A stretch of 5,711 bases of DNA from NCBI GenBank assembly GCA_031290695.1, contig JAITNB010000003.1:1-5711 (forward strand), in the 5' to 3' direction. Under the pieces are notes generated by a model. The model was not told the DNA's origin. It saw only the letters and a list, made by a program, of their open reading frames with translations, and did not search any database. Position numbers and translations under genes: made by a program. This stretch comes from Coriobacteriales bacterium (GTDB lineage Bacteria; Actinomycetota; Coriobacteriia; Coriobacteriales; UBA8131). This document shows positions 1-5,711 of this stretch, piece by piece; the first letter of the stretch is position 1; each line of letters begins with the position of its first letter.

Positions 1-653
1 GTGACACGGATGGCCGACGCCCCGCCTGTGTTCACCAGCTGTGTGCCGGGCCCCAGCGTGATGGTGGCGTTACTTGAATAGGCAGAGAGTGTGGCGTCAT
101 AGACATTGTCCCGCCAGCCAGCATCGGTGTTGGAGCCAGCGGGATGCGGCCCGGTGAAACCCTGGGGGTTGCTGCGGTCATCAAAGATGATGTTCTCAAG
201 GCGTACGCTCGCATACGCGCTGGGGTTAGAGACATCGGTGGCCACTTCGAGCATCCCCGGGTTGAACTGCCCCCGGTTGCCGTCGACCGCAACGTCAAAC
301 GGGTTGCCCCTGCTGAGGGTGATCCCTGCATTGATGCCCTTGATGGTGAGGTGCTTATTCGCTATATAGGCACGCTGTGTCATCGTGAGGTCCTCGGTCA
401 CGATGACGGTGTCGCCGTCTTGCGCTGCGGCCACTGCGGCGTCAAGGGTAGGGTAGAGGGGGCTGTATGCGGAGTTGCTCCCCACATAGAGCGTGTTACC
501 AGCCAACGGTGTGAGCGAGGCACCCAGGGCATATGAGGCACCTGAGGCCAATCCACCTGCGATTTTGTCTGCGGGACTCGCATTGGCGGTTATTCCTGGC
601 AGAAGAGCCCATGCCAGAATCAAAGCAAGAGACATACGAGCAAACTTACACAT
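1..653 (-). CDS. Secreted surface protein, probable right-handed beta-helix (N-terminal part, runs off the window)
   Basis: 217 codons of an open frame starting at ATG 653-651 with no stop before the left edge, so the gene is partial. The first 25 residues form a Sec signal peptide: short basic start (MCKFAR), hydrophobic core (LALILAWALL) and a likely signal peptidase I site after Ala25 (ANA|S). Residues about 66-110 read PLYPTLDAAVAAAQDGDTV, then VIVTEDLTM and HLTIKGI. This is the usual opening of pectate-lyase-like beta-helix proteins, in which a repeated-event sentence ('AA.dGDTV') is followed by short beta strands. The following residues are rich in Asn, Gly, Ser and Thr, as in cell-surface adhesins. 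The start is supported by AAGGA seven bases upstream; an internal Met7 is an alternative but would shorten the basic region. It lies 154 bp downstream of the exporter operon on the same strand. The ligand and any cell-wall anchor lie outside the window. Secreted beta-helix protein is well supported; adhesin rather than enzyme is inference. Confidence 0.8.
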   Translation of the reverse strand, partial: MCKFARMSLALILAWALLPGITANASPADKIAGGLASGASYALGASLTPLAGNTLYVGSNSAYSPLYPTLDAAVAAAQDGDTVIVTEDLTMTQRAYIANKHLTIKGINAGITLSRGNPFDVAVDGNRGQFNPGMLEVATDVSNPSAYASVRLENIIFDDRSNPQGFTGPHPAGSNTDAGWRDNVYDATLSAYSSNATITLGPGTQLVNTGGASAIRV

Positions 654-660
654 AACAGGT

Positions 661-665
661 TCCTT
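661..665 (-). promoter_or_regulatory. Ribosome binding site of the secreted protein gene
   Basis: AAGGA on the minus strand lies seven bases before ATG 653, at good spacing, and decides in favour of this start over Met7. The transcript just upstream could form a small hairpin (TGGGG at 694-690 with CCCCA at 676-672, 13-base loop), which is weak. I see no convincing -35/-10 pair in 666-807. TAGAAT at about 702-697 resembles a -10 but has no matching -35. The gene may be read partly from the exporter promoter. Confidence 0.6.
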
Positions 666-807
666 TTTGCTTGGGGATGCATAAACTACCCCCATTCTAT
701 CTCTGCTTTGTTTAACCGACCTGCGCTCCCCTTGACCCACGAGGAAGGAAGGCTCTGCCTAAAACTTGGCAAAGCTTGACAGAGGGACGGCGCGCGGCGG
801 CGGGTCT

Positions 808-2736
808 TTATGCGGTGCTGGAGTCGTCGATGTCGAACTGGCTGTTGTAGAGGGTGGCGTAGAAGCCGTTTGCGGCGAGGAGTTCTTCGTGGGAGCCTTG
901 TTCGACGATGTCGCCGTTGTCCATGACGACGATGAGGTCGGCATTGCGTATCGTTGAGAGGCGGTGGGCGATGATGAAGCTTGTGCGACCTGCCATGAGG
1001 TTGTCCATCGCCTTTTGGATAAGCAGTTCGGTACGGGTATCAACCGATGAGGTGGCCTCGTCGAGTATGAGTATCTTGGGGTCGTGCAGTACGGCTCGGG
1101 CTATGGTGAGCAGTTGCTTCTGGCCTTGCGAGACATTGCTTACCTCCTCGTTCAAGACCAGGTCATAGCCGTCGGGCAGCGTTGAGATAAAGCGGTCGGC
1201 CTGGGCCACGCGCGCGGCCTGGTGCACCTCCTCATCGGTGGCGTCGAGCTTGCCATAGCGGATGTTCTCGGCAATCGAAGCGCTGTAGAGCCAGGTGTCC
1301 TGCAACACCATGCCAAAGAGCGTGCGCAGGTCATCGCGCGCGAAGTCCCTGATGTCACGCCCGCCTACAAGGATGGTGCCGCTCTCAACGTCATAGAACC
1401 GCATGAGCAGCTTGACGATGGTTGTCTTGCCAGCACCGGTGGGGCCTACGATAGCGATCTTTTGCCCGGGCCTCACGACGGCGCTAAAGTCGTTGATCAC
1501 GGTCTTGTCCGCAGAATAGCCAAAGTGGATGTGGTCGAAGGTGACACTGCCGTCGACGGTGGCGGGGTTGGCCCTTTGCTCGGCGCAGACGTCGGCGACT
1601 TCCTCGGGCTCCTCAAGGAAGGTGAAGACGCGCTCGGCGGCGGCCATCGTCTGCTGAAGGACGTTTGAGATTTGCGCGACCTGCGTGATGGGCTGCTGAA
1701 AGTTGCGCATGTACTGGATAAACGCCTGGATGTCGCCCACGGCGATACTGCCGGTGATGGCGAGCCAGCCGCCTATGATGCAGGCGACAACATAGCCCAG
1801 GTTGCCGATGACGTTCATGATGGGCATCATGAGACCGCTGAGGAAGTTGGCGCGCCAGGCGGCGTTGTAAAGGATGTTGTTGTTCTCCTCAAACTGCTCA
1901 AGGGCGGCTGCCTCGCCGTTGAAGGCCTTGACAACGGTGTGGGCGCCAAAGTTCTCCTCGACCTGGCCATTGACCTTGCCAAGATACTGCTGTTGGCTGT
2001 CAAAGTGCTTCTGCGACTTGCCAACAATGAGGGCTAACACGCCCATGCTCAAGGGCAGCGTGAGCAGGGCGACGACGGTCATGACCCAGCTGATGGAGAA
2101 CATCATGATGAGGATGCCGATAAGACTTGTGATCGAGGTAACGATCTGTGTGATGGACTGGCCAAGGCTCTGGTTGATGGCGTCGACATCATTGGTGATG
2201 CGGCTCATGACGTCACCGGTCTCGACTTTGTCGTAATACGAGAAAGGCAGCCGCATGATCTTGGCATCTATGTCGCGGCGCAGCTGGAAGCTTATCTTGT
2301 TGGAAACGCCCGCCATGATGAAGCCCTGTATGAACTGGAACAGCGAGCTCACGGCATACAGGCCGATAAGCAACAGCAGGATGCTGCCGATGGCAGTGAA
2401 GTCGGGGCCGCTTGAGGTGCCGGCGATCTGACCCATGATGCCGTTGAAAAGCTCGGTGGTGGCGTTGCCCATGACCTTGGGGCCAACGATGGAGAATACC
2501 GTGGAGGCAATGGCGAAGATGATCACCACGAGGATGGCAAGCCGGTAGCCGCTCAGGTAGCGGAGCAGCTTCTTGATGGTGCCCTTGAAGTCCTTGGCCT
2601 TCTCGCCAGGCATTATGTTTGCCATGGGGCCGCCACCCCGTTCGCCACCGGAGTTGCGTCCGGAGCCACCAGGAGTGCCGCGACGTGCAGGTGCGGGTGT
2701 GGAGGGGGCAGGGGTTGCGGGGCGCTTATCAGACAT
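808..2736 (-). CDS. ABC exporter subunit with the intact catalytic ATPase site (heterodimer partner 2)
   Basis: 642-residue half-transporter: membrane domain (about 60-360) fused to an ATPase domain (about 395-635). Probable membrane helices lie near 64-86, 115-140, 195-213, 217-238, 300-322 and 325-345. ATPase motifs are A-loop Tyr407, Walker A GPTGAGKTT (431-439), Q-loop Gln479, signature VSQGQ (535-539), Walker B ILILDE with catalytic Glu560, D-loop SSVD (563-566) and switch His591 in IAHRLSTI. The catalytic Glu and His are canonical, but the signature has Gln where most exporters have Gly. This complements the upstream subunit, as in LmrD/BmrD-type partners. The first 45 residues are a Pro/Gly/Arg-rich cytoplasmic tail, as is common in this family; Met38 is a possible later start. 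The start codon overlaps the upstream stop by one base (TAATG), implying translational coupling. The protein should export a hydrophobic substrate (drug, lipid or peptide) using ATP; the substrate cannot be read from sequence. No clear terminator follows the stop. Confidence 0.95.
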   Translation of the reverse strand: MSDKRPATPAPSTPAPARRGTPGGSGRNSGGERGGGPMANIMPGEKAKDFKGTIKKLLRYLSGYRLAILVVIIFAIASTVFSIVGPKVMGNATTELFNGIMGQIAGTSSGPDFTAIGSILLLLIGLYAVSSLFQFIQGFIMAGVSNKISFQLRRDIDAKIMRLPFSYYDKVETGDVMSRITNDVDAINQSLGQSITQIVTSITSLIGILIMMFSISWVMTVVALLTLPLSMGVLALIVGKSQKHFDSQQQYLGKVNGQVEENFGAHTVVKAFNGEAAALEQFEENNNILYNAAWRANFLSGLMMPIMNVIGNLGYVVACIIGGWLAITGSIAVGDIQAFIQYMRNFQQPITQVAQISNVLQQTMAAAERVFTFLEEPEEVADVCAEQRANPATVDGSVTFDHIHFGYSADKTVINDFSAVVRPGQKIAIVGPTGAGKTTIVKLLMRFYDVESGTILVGGRDIRDFARDDLRTLFGMVLQDTWLYSASIAENIRYGKLDATDEEVHQAARVAQADRFISTLPDGYDLVLNEEVSNVSQGQKQLLTIARAVLHDPKILILDEATSSVDTRTELLIQKAMDNLMAGRTSFIIAHRLSTIRNADLIVVMDNGDIVEQGSHEELLAANGFYATLYNSQFDIDDSSTA

Positions 2737-5162
2737 TATTCACCACCGCCCCTAAGCTCCTCTTCGTTGAGCTGGGAGGAGGCTATCTCGAGATAGGCGG
2801 GACAGGAGGCGAGGAGTTCGCGATGGGTGCCGTGACCGGCTATGACCCCGTCGTCTATAACGTAGATGTGGTCGGCGTCCATGATGGTGCTCACGCGCTG
2901 GGCCACGATGATGAGGGTGCTCTCTTTGGTATATTTGGCCAGGGCATGGCGCAGGGCGGCGTCGGTCTTGAAGTCCAGCGCCGAGAAGCTGTCGTCGAAG
3001 AGGAAGATGCTGGGGTGCACGGCCAGGGCGCGGGCGATGGAGAGGCGCTGGCGTTGCCCGCCACTCACGTTGGTGCCGCCCTGGGCAATCTCGAAGTCGA
3101 AGCCCTCTTCCTTCTCGTTAACAAAGTCGAGGGCTTGGGCCACCTCGGTGACCTTCTCCCTGTCCTCAAGGGTCATTGACGGGTTGCCATACGTGATGTT
3201 GTTTGCGATGGTGCCGCCCATGAGGACGCTCTTTTGGGGGACATAGCCTATATGGCTGCGAAGCTCGTGCTGGGCAGCATCCTTGACGTTGACGCCGTCG
3301 ACCAGCACTTCGCCCTCGGTGACGTCGTAGAAGCGGGGGATGAGGTTGAGGATGGTCGACTTGCCGCTGCCGGTGGAGCCGATGAAGGCCGTGGTCTTGC
3401 CGGGATGGGCGACAAACGAGATGTTACACAGCGCGTTTTGCTCCGCACCCTCAAAACGGAAGCTCACATCGCGAAACTCGACGCAGCCCTTGTGTGCGGG
3501 GTCGATGGCGACGGGTGACACGGGGTCGACGATGGAGGGCTTGACCTCAAGGACCTCGGCGATACGTACGGCGCTTACGCTCGCGCGCGGGATAAAGATG
3601 AACATCATCGCGATGAACATGAAGCTCATGACCACCTGCATGGCGTACTGCATATAGGCCATCATGTCGCCCACCTGCATCTGCGACTCGGCGACCTGGT
3701 GCGCGCCTACCCAGATGATAAGGATTGAAAGGCCGTTCATGAACAGCATCATGACCGGCATCAGGAAGGTCATCGCGCGTTGGATAAAGAGGTTGGTCTT
3801 GGTGACGTTGTCGTTGGCGGCCTCAAAGCGGCCCTGTTCGAAGTCGTTGCGCCCAAAGGCGCGGATGACCATGAGGCCGTTGAGAGTCTCGCGTGCGACG
3901 AGGTTGAGCTTGTCGATGAGCATCTGGATGATCTTGAACTTGGGCATGACGATTATTATGAGGACGACGATCATGCACACGAGGAACAACACGCCCACGC
4001 CGATGATCCAGCTCATCGAGACCGACTTGTTAACGGCCATAAAGGTGGCTCCAACGCCCATGATCGGCGCATAGCAGATCAAGCGGATGCCCATGTTGAG
4101 CACCAGTTGCATCTGCGAGACGTCGTTAGTGGAGCGCGTGATGAGCGACGCGGTTGAGAAGCGGTCAAACTCGGCGTGGCCAAACTGCGAGACCTTGGAG
4201 AAGATGTCGCGACGCAGGTTGCGCGCCACACCGGCGCCGATGCGTGCCGAGAGAAAGCTTACCAGCACGGTTGCCACGCCGCTGATAACCGTGATGATGA
4301 GCATGAGGATCCCGATGCGCGTGATGTAGCTTATCTCATAATCCTGCATGTTGACGCCCAGCTCGCGGTAGAAGCCGGCGACGAGCATCGTGCCGCTCTG
4401 CTCGCGCAGTGCGCTGTCCATGCCGAGCGCCTGCTCGCGTGCGCTGTCAAAGATCGAGCGGGGGAGAAGGTCGAGCAACGGCTGGAGTTGGTAGACCTGC
4501 GCAAAGTCGATCTCCTGGATATTGGTGGCCGTGGCGTTCTCGCCGGTGCCATCGCCGGTGCCATCGCCAGTGCGGGAGCCGTCACTACTGTCGCTGGCGT
4601 TACTGGTCAGGTTGGCAAGCGCGTCGTTTTGCTCAAGGTTCTGGAGGGACTCGAGATCGACGGTTTCGCCCCGCGACATGCGGTCTTGAGCCTCCTGGGA
4701 GATAACCTCTTGTAAGGTGCCGTCCTCTTGGCGGGCCTGGATGTCCTTGAAGACGTTGACCATCGTCCAGGTGGCGGTACCAAAGGCGGCGTCCAATTGC
4801 TCCCGGTCCCCGGGCGTGATGTCGCTGTTGAGTACGTAGAGGCCCTTGCTCGCGGAGGCTGGGTAGGTGTCGAGATAGGGGGTCCCGGCCTTGTCCGCAT
4901 CAGTGGATGCAACCAGGGTGTAGTTGCGGTTCACGAGCGCTACGTCGCCGCTGTCCATAAAGGTTTGGATAAAGGCGTATGCGTCGCTTGAGAGGGCCTG
5001 TGGCGAGCTGTCCTCGACGCCGCCCTGTTGGATGCCCACATTCACGATATTGCTCATGTAGTTGGGGAGGTTGAGCTCGCTCACCGCCTGAATGGCCAGC
5101 AACGCGACTGCGATGAGCAGCGACACGATGAAGGGCCTGAGATAACCTTTGAGTTTGAGCAT
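2736..5162 (-). CDS. ABC exporter subunit with degenerate ATPase site and a large extracellular insert (heterodimer partner 1)
   Basis: 808 residues, about 200 longer than a usual half-transporter. Membrane helix 1 is at about 11-29. A hydrophilic insert of about 230 residues (45-278) follows before helix 2 (281-304); helices 3-6 lie near 356-377, 383-407, 465-487 and 506-526. The ATPase domain (about 560-795) has Walker A GSTGSGKST (595-603), Q-loop Gln643 and signature VSGGQRQR (699-706). Walker B is IFLFDD, with Asp724 where the catalytic Glu belongs, and the switch position is Gln755 (VAQRVSTI) instead of His. These substitutions mark the non-catalytic half of LmrCD/BmrCD-type heterodimers; its intact SGGQ serves the partner's active site. 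The insert must face outward by topology and contains a Ser/Asp/Gly/Thr-rich stretch (188-214). First gene of the operon, behind a good promoter. The start is chosen for its alignment with the helix 1 region of the family and because no in-frame start lies just upstream. The Shine-Dalgarno-like AGGAGGGG is unusually far (about 15 bases) from the ATG. Confidence 0.95.
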   Translation of the reverse strand: MLKLKGYLRPFIVSLLIAVALLAIQAVSELNLPNYMSNIVNVGIQQGGVEDSSPQALSSDAYAFIQTFMDSGDVALVNRNYTLVASTDADKAGTPYLDTYPASASKGLYVLNSDITPGDREQLDAAFGTATWTMVNVFKDIQARQEDGTLQEVISQEAQDRMSRGETVDLESLQNLEQNDALANLTSNASDSSDGSRTGDGTGDGTGENATATNIQEIDFAQVYQLQPLLDLLPRSIFDSAREQALGMDSALREQSGTMLVAGFYRELGVNMQDYEISYITRIGILMLIITVISGVATVLVSFLSARIGAGVARNLRRDIFSKVSQFGHAEFDRFSTASLITRSTNDVSQMQLVLNMGIRLICYAPIMGVGATFMAVNKSVSMSWIIGVGVLFLVCMIVVLIIIVMPKFKIIQMLIDKLNLVARETLNGLMVIRAFGRNDFEQGRFEAANDNVTKTNLFIQRAMTFLMPVMMLFMNGLSILIIWVGAHQVAESQMQVGDMMAYMQYAMQVVMSFMFIAMMFIFIPRASVSAVRIAEVLEVKPSIVDPVSPVAIDPAHKGCVEFRDVSFRFEGAEQNALCNISFVAHPGKTTAFIGSTGSGKSTILNLIPRFYDVTEGEVLVDGVNVKDAAQHELRSHIGYVPQKSVLMGGTIANNITYGNPSMTLEDREKVTEVAQALDFVNEKEEGFDFEIAQGGTNVSGGQRQRLSIARALAVHPSIFLFDDSFSALDFKTDAALRHALAKYTKESTLIIVAQRVSTIMDADHIYVIDDGVIAGHGTHRELLASCPAYLEIASSQLNEEELRGGGE
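4545..4568 (-). repeat. Two perfect copies of a 12-bp tandem repeat inside the extracellular insert
   Basis: On the plus strand the unit GGTGCCATCGCC occurs twice head to tail, with a diverged third start (AGTGC) after it. On the coding strand it gives the Gly-Asp-Gly-Thr repeats at residues about 199-206 of the exporter subunit. Because the unit is four codons long, gain or loss of a copy changes linker length without shifting the frame. Confidence 0.8.
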
Positions 5163-5223
5163 TCCCTGAGGACGCCCCCTCCTGTTGCCTATTGTGTGAT
5201 GTCGTGCAAAAGCACAGGGTATC

Positions 5224-5251
5224 AGTGTAAACCGTTACTGTTTTGGGTCAA
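5224..5251 (-). promoter_or_regulatory. Promoter of the ABC exporter operon
   Basis: Minus strand TTGACC (5251-5246), a 16-base spacer and TACACT (5229-5224) match sigma70-type -35 and -10 boxes. Transcription would begin near 5217, giving a leader of about 55 bases before ATG 5162. The -10 box lies inside a GGTTTACAC element that recurs upstream (see the repeat entry), so a bound regulator could block this promoter. Confidence 0.6.
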
Positions 5252-5296
5252 GCGCTGTTGCCGACTTGTTGTTCGTGGTTTACACGGAGTTTACAT
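5225..5296. repeat. Three copies of a GTTTACA element around the exporter promoter (operator candidate)
   Basis: GTGTAAACC at 5225-5233 is an exact inverted match to GGTTTACAC at 5277-5285. A third, shorter copy, GTTTACA, lies at 5289-5295. The last two are direct repeats with an 11-bp period, about one helical turn. The first covers the -10 box of the exporter promoter and also sits in a small dyad, GTAA-N4-TTAC (5227-5238). This pattern suits a repressor that binds a site on the core promoter and an upstream pair. No regulator gene is visible in the window, so the role is inferred. Confidence 0.45.
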
Positions 5297-5388
5297 CGTC
5301 AGGATATTTGAGAAGAAACCCCCGGCAATCAAGCCCCGGCTGTGTCTTGGTGTCTTCAGTTCAAATTAGCAAATAGAATTGGTACATA

Positions 5389-5416
5389 TTGAAAACTAAA
5401 AGCGGTACAATATGAT
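5389..5416 (+). promoter_or_regulatory. Promoter of the rightward ATPase remnant
   Basis: TTGAAA (5389-5394), a 16-base spacer and TATGAT (5411-5416) are close to the sigma70 consensus, in a locally AT-rich stretch. Start of transcription would be near 5423, about 28 bases before ATG 5451. GGTACA occurs twice, at 5381-5386 and 5404-5409, 23 bp apart (about two helical turns), flanking and inside this promoter; it may be a regulator site. The promoter is intact although the gene behind it is broken. Confidence 0.6.
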
Positions 5417-5450
5417 AACTGTCATTCTAAAGCCATGAAAGAGCGGACGC

Positions 5451-5711
5451 ATGAAGTACCTCCCGCGCATCATTGACCAAGAGCTCCAACAACGGCTCCG
5501 AAGATCGGGCGCTGTGCTGGTCAGCGGTCCAAAAGCCTGTGGGAAGACAGAGAGCGCACGCCACCGTGCGGGATTACCTGGAGGCGCTTACCCGGCTCAT
5601 GGTTATCGAGGACCTGCCAGCCTGGAACACCCACCTGCGGTCAAAAGCGCTGCTCAGAACCGCTCCCAAACGGCATTTTGCAGACCCTTCCCTGGCCGCA
5701 GCCGTGCTGGA
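5451..5711 (+). pseudogene. AAA_14/DUF4143-type ATPase, broken by an internal deletion with frame change (5' part, runs off the window)
   Basis: From ATG 5451 the frame reads MKYLPRIIDQELQQRL and then GAVLVSGPKACGKTESAR. This is the N-terminus of the DUF4143 family of ATP-binding proteins, with a Walker A motif GPKACGKT at residues 26-33. After Arg37 (5561) this frame no longer resembles the family, although it stays open to the window end. In the next frame, from 5563, 49 codons read TVRDYLEALTRLMVIEDLPAW and KRHFADPSLAAAVL, the conserved DUF4143 segment that normally lies some 230 or more residues further on. Walker B and most of the ATPase domain are absent. The simplest reading is a deletion with endpoints near 5554-5564 that also changed frame. 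Start support is AAGAG about nine bases upstream. Full-length relatives are about 400-430 aa and of poorly known function. The remainder lies beyond the window; an assembly join error is an alternative. Confidence 0.75.

Noticed and set aside
144..536. Open frame of 130 codons on the plus strand
   Set aside because: Antisense to the secreted protein, whose signal peptide, ribosome site and beta-helix-like sequence identify the real strand.
758..780. Possible terminator after the exporter operon: minus-strand AAGCTT-TGCC-AAGTTTT
   Set aside because: The stem is six weak base pairs, one of them G-U, with a run of only four T's. Too weak to call.
1222..1668. Long open frame on the plus strand inside the second exporter gene (148 codons)
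   Set aside because: It is antisense to a well-supported ATPase domain; its Gly/Val/Asp-rich translation is what GC-rich antisense gives. It has no domain-like sequence.
2619..3179. Open frame of 186 codons on the plus strand
   Set aside because: Antisense to the C-terminus of the first exporter subunit and the junction between the genes; composition is typical of a shadow frame.
4176..4715. Open frame of 179 codons on the plus strand
   Set aside because: Antisense to the extracellular insert and helix 2 region; Ala/Val/Asp/Glu bias from codon complement, no recognisable motifs.
5320..5341. GC-rich CCCCGGC pair in the intergenic region as a terminator
   Set aside because: The two copies are direct, not inverted, and no T run follows, so they cannot form a terminator hairpin.
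5435..5476. Short 13-codon frame from ATG 5435 overlapping the ATPase start as a leader peptide
   Set aside because: No own ribosome site or characteristic content; overlap with the better-supported start at 5451 is likely chance.

Overview
The window is GC-rich and densely coded. It looks like a chromosomal segment of a high-GC Gram-positive bacterium, most likely an actinobacterium of the Coriobacteriia type (Collinsella/Olsenella/Atopobium relatives). This placement is an inference from base composition, the style of the ABC exporter pair, an AAA_14/DUF4143 ATPase and a signal-peptide surface protein. No rRNA, tRNA or marker gene is present to confirm it.

Layout, right to left along the minus strand. 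An intergenic region (5163-5450) carries two divergent sigma70-type promoters. The leftward one drives a two-gene operon for a heterodimeric ABC exporter. Its first gene (5162-2736, 808 aa) and second gene (2736-808, 642 aa) share one base in a TAATG stop/start junction and are probably translationally coupled. Each encodes a six-helix membrane domain fused to an ATPase domain. The first subunit has the degenerate catalytic residues (Asp for the Walker B Glu, Gln for the switch His). The second has the intact ones but an altered signature motif (SQGQ). Together they make one canonical and one degenerate ATP site, the arrangement of LmrCD/BmrCD-type drug or lipid exporters. The first subunit also has an outward-facing insert of about 230 residues between its first two membrane helices.

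Downstream on the same strand, after 154 bp, begins a secreted protein that runs off the left edge (653 to 1). It has a clear signal peptide followed by a sequence resembling a right-handed beta-helix (pectate-lyase-like) surface protein.

To the right, the rightward promoter reads into the start of an AAA_14/DUF4143 ATPase gene (from 5451). The copy is broken: the P-loop N-terminus joins directly, in a different reading frame, to sequence coding for the DUF4143 domain. Most of the ATPase domain is missing, so I call it a pseudogene remnant.

The window is mostly ordinary exporter biology. The points worth attention are the large extracellular domain, the repeated GTTTACAC elements around the exporter promoter, the broken ATPase with an intact promoter, and the adjacent surface protein.
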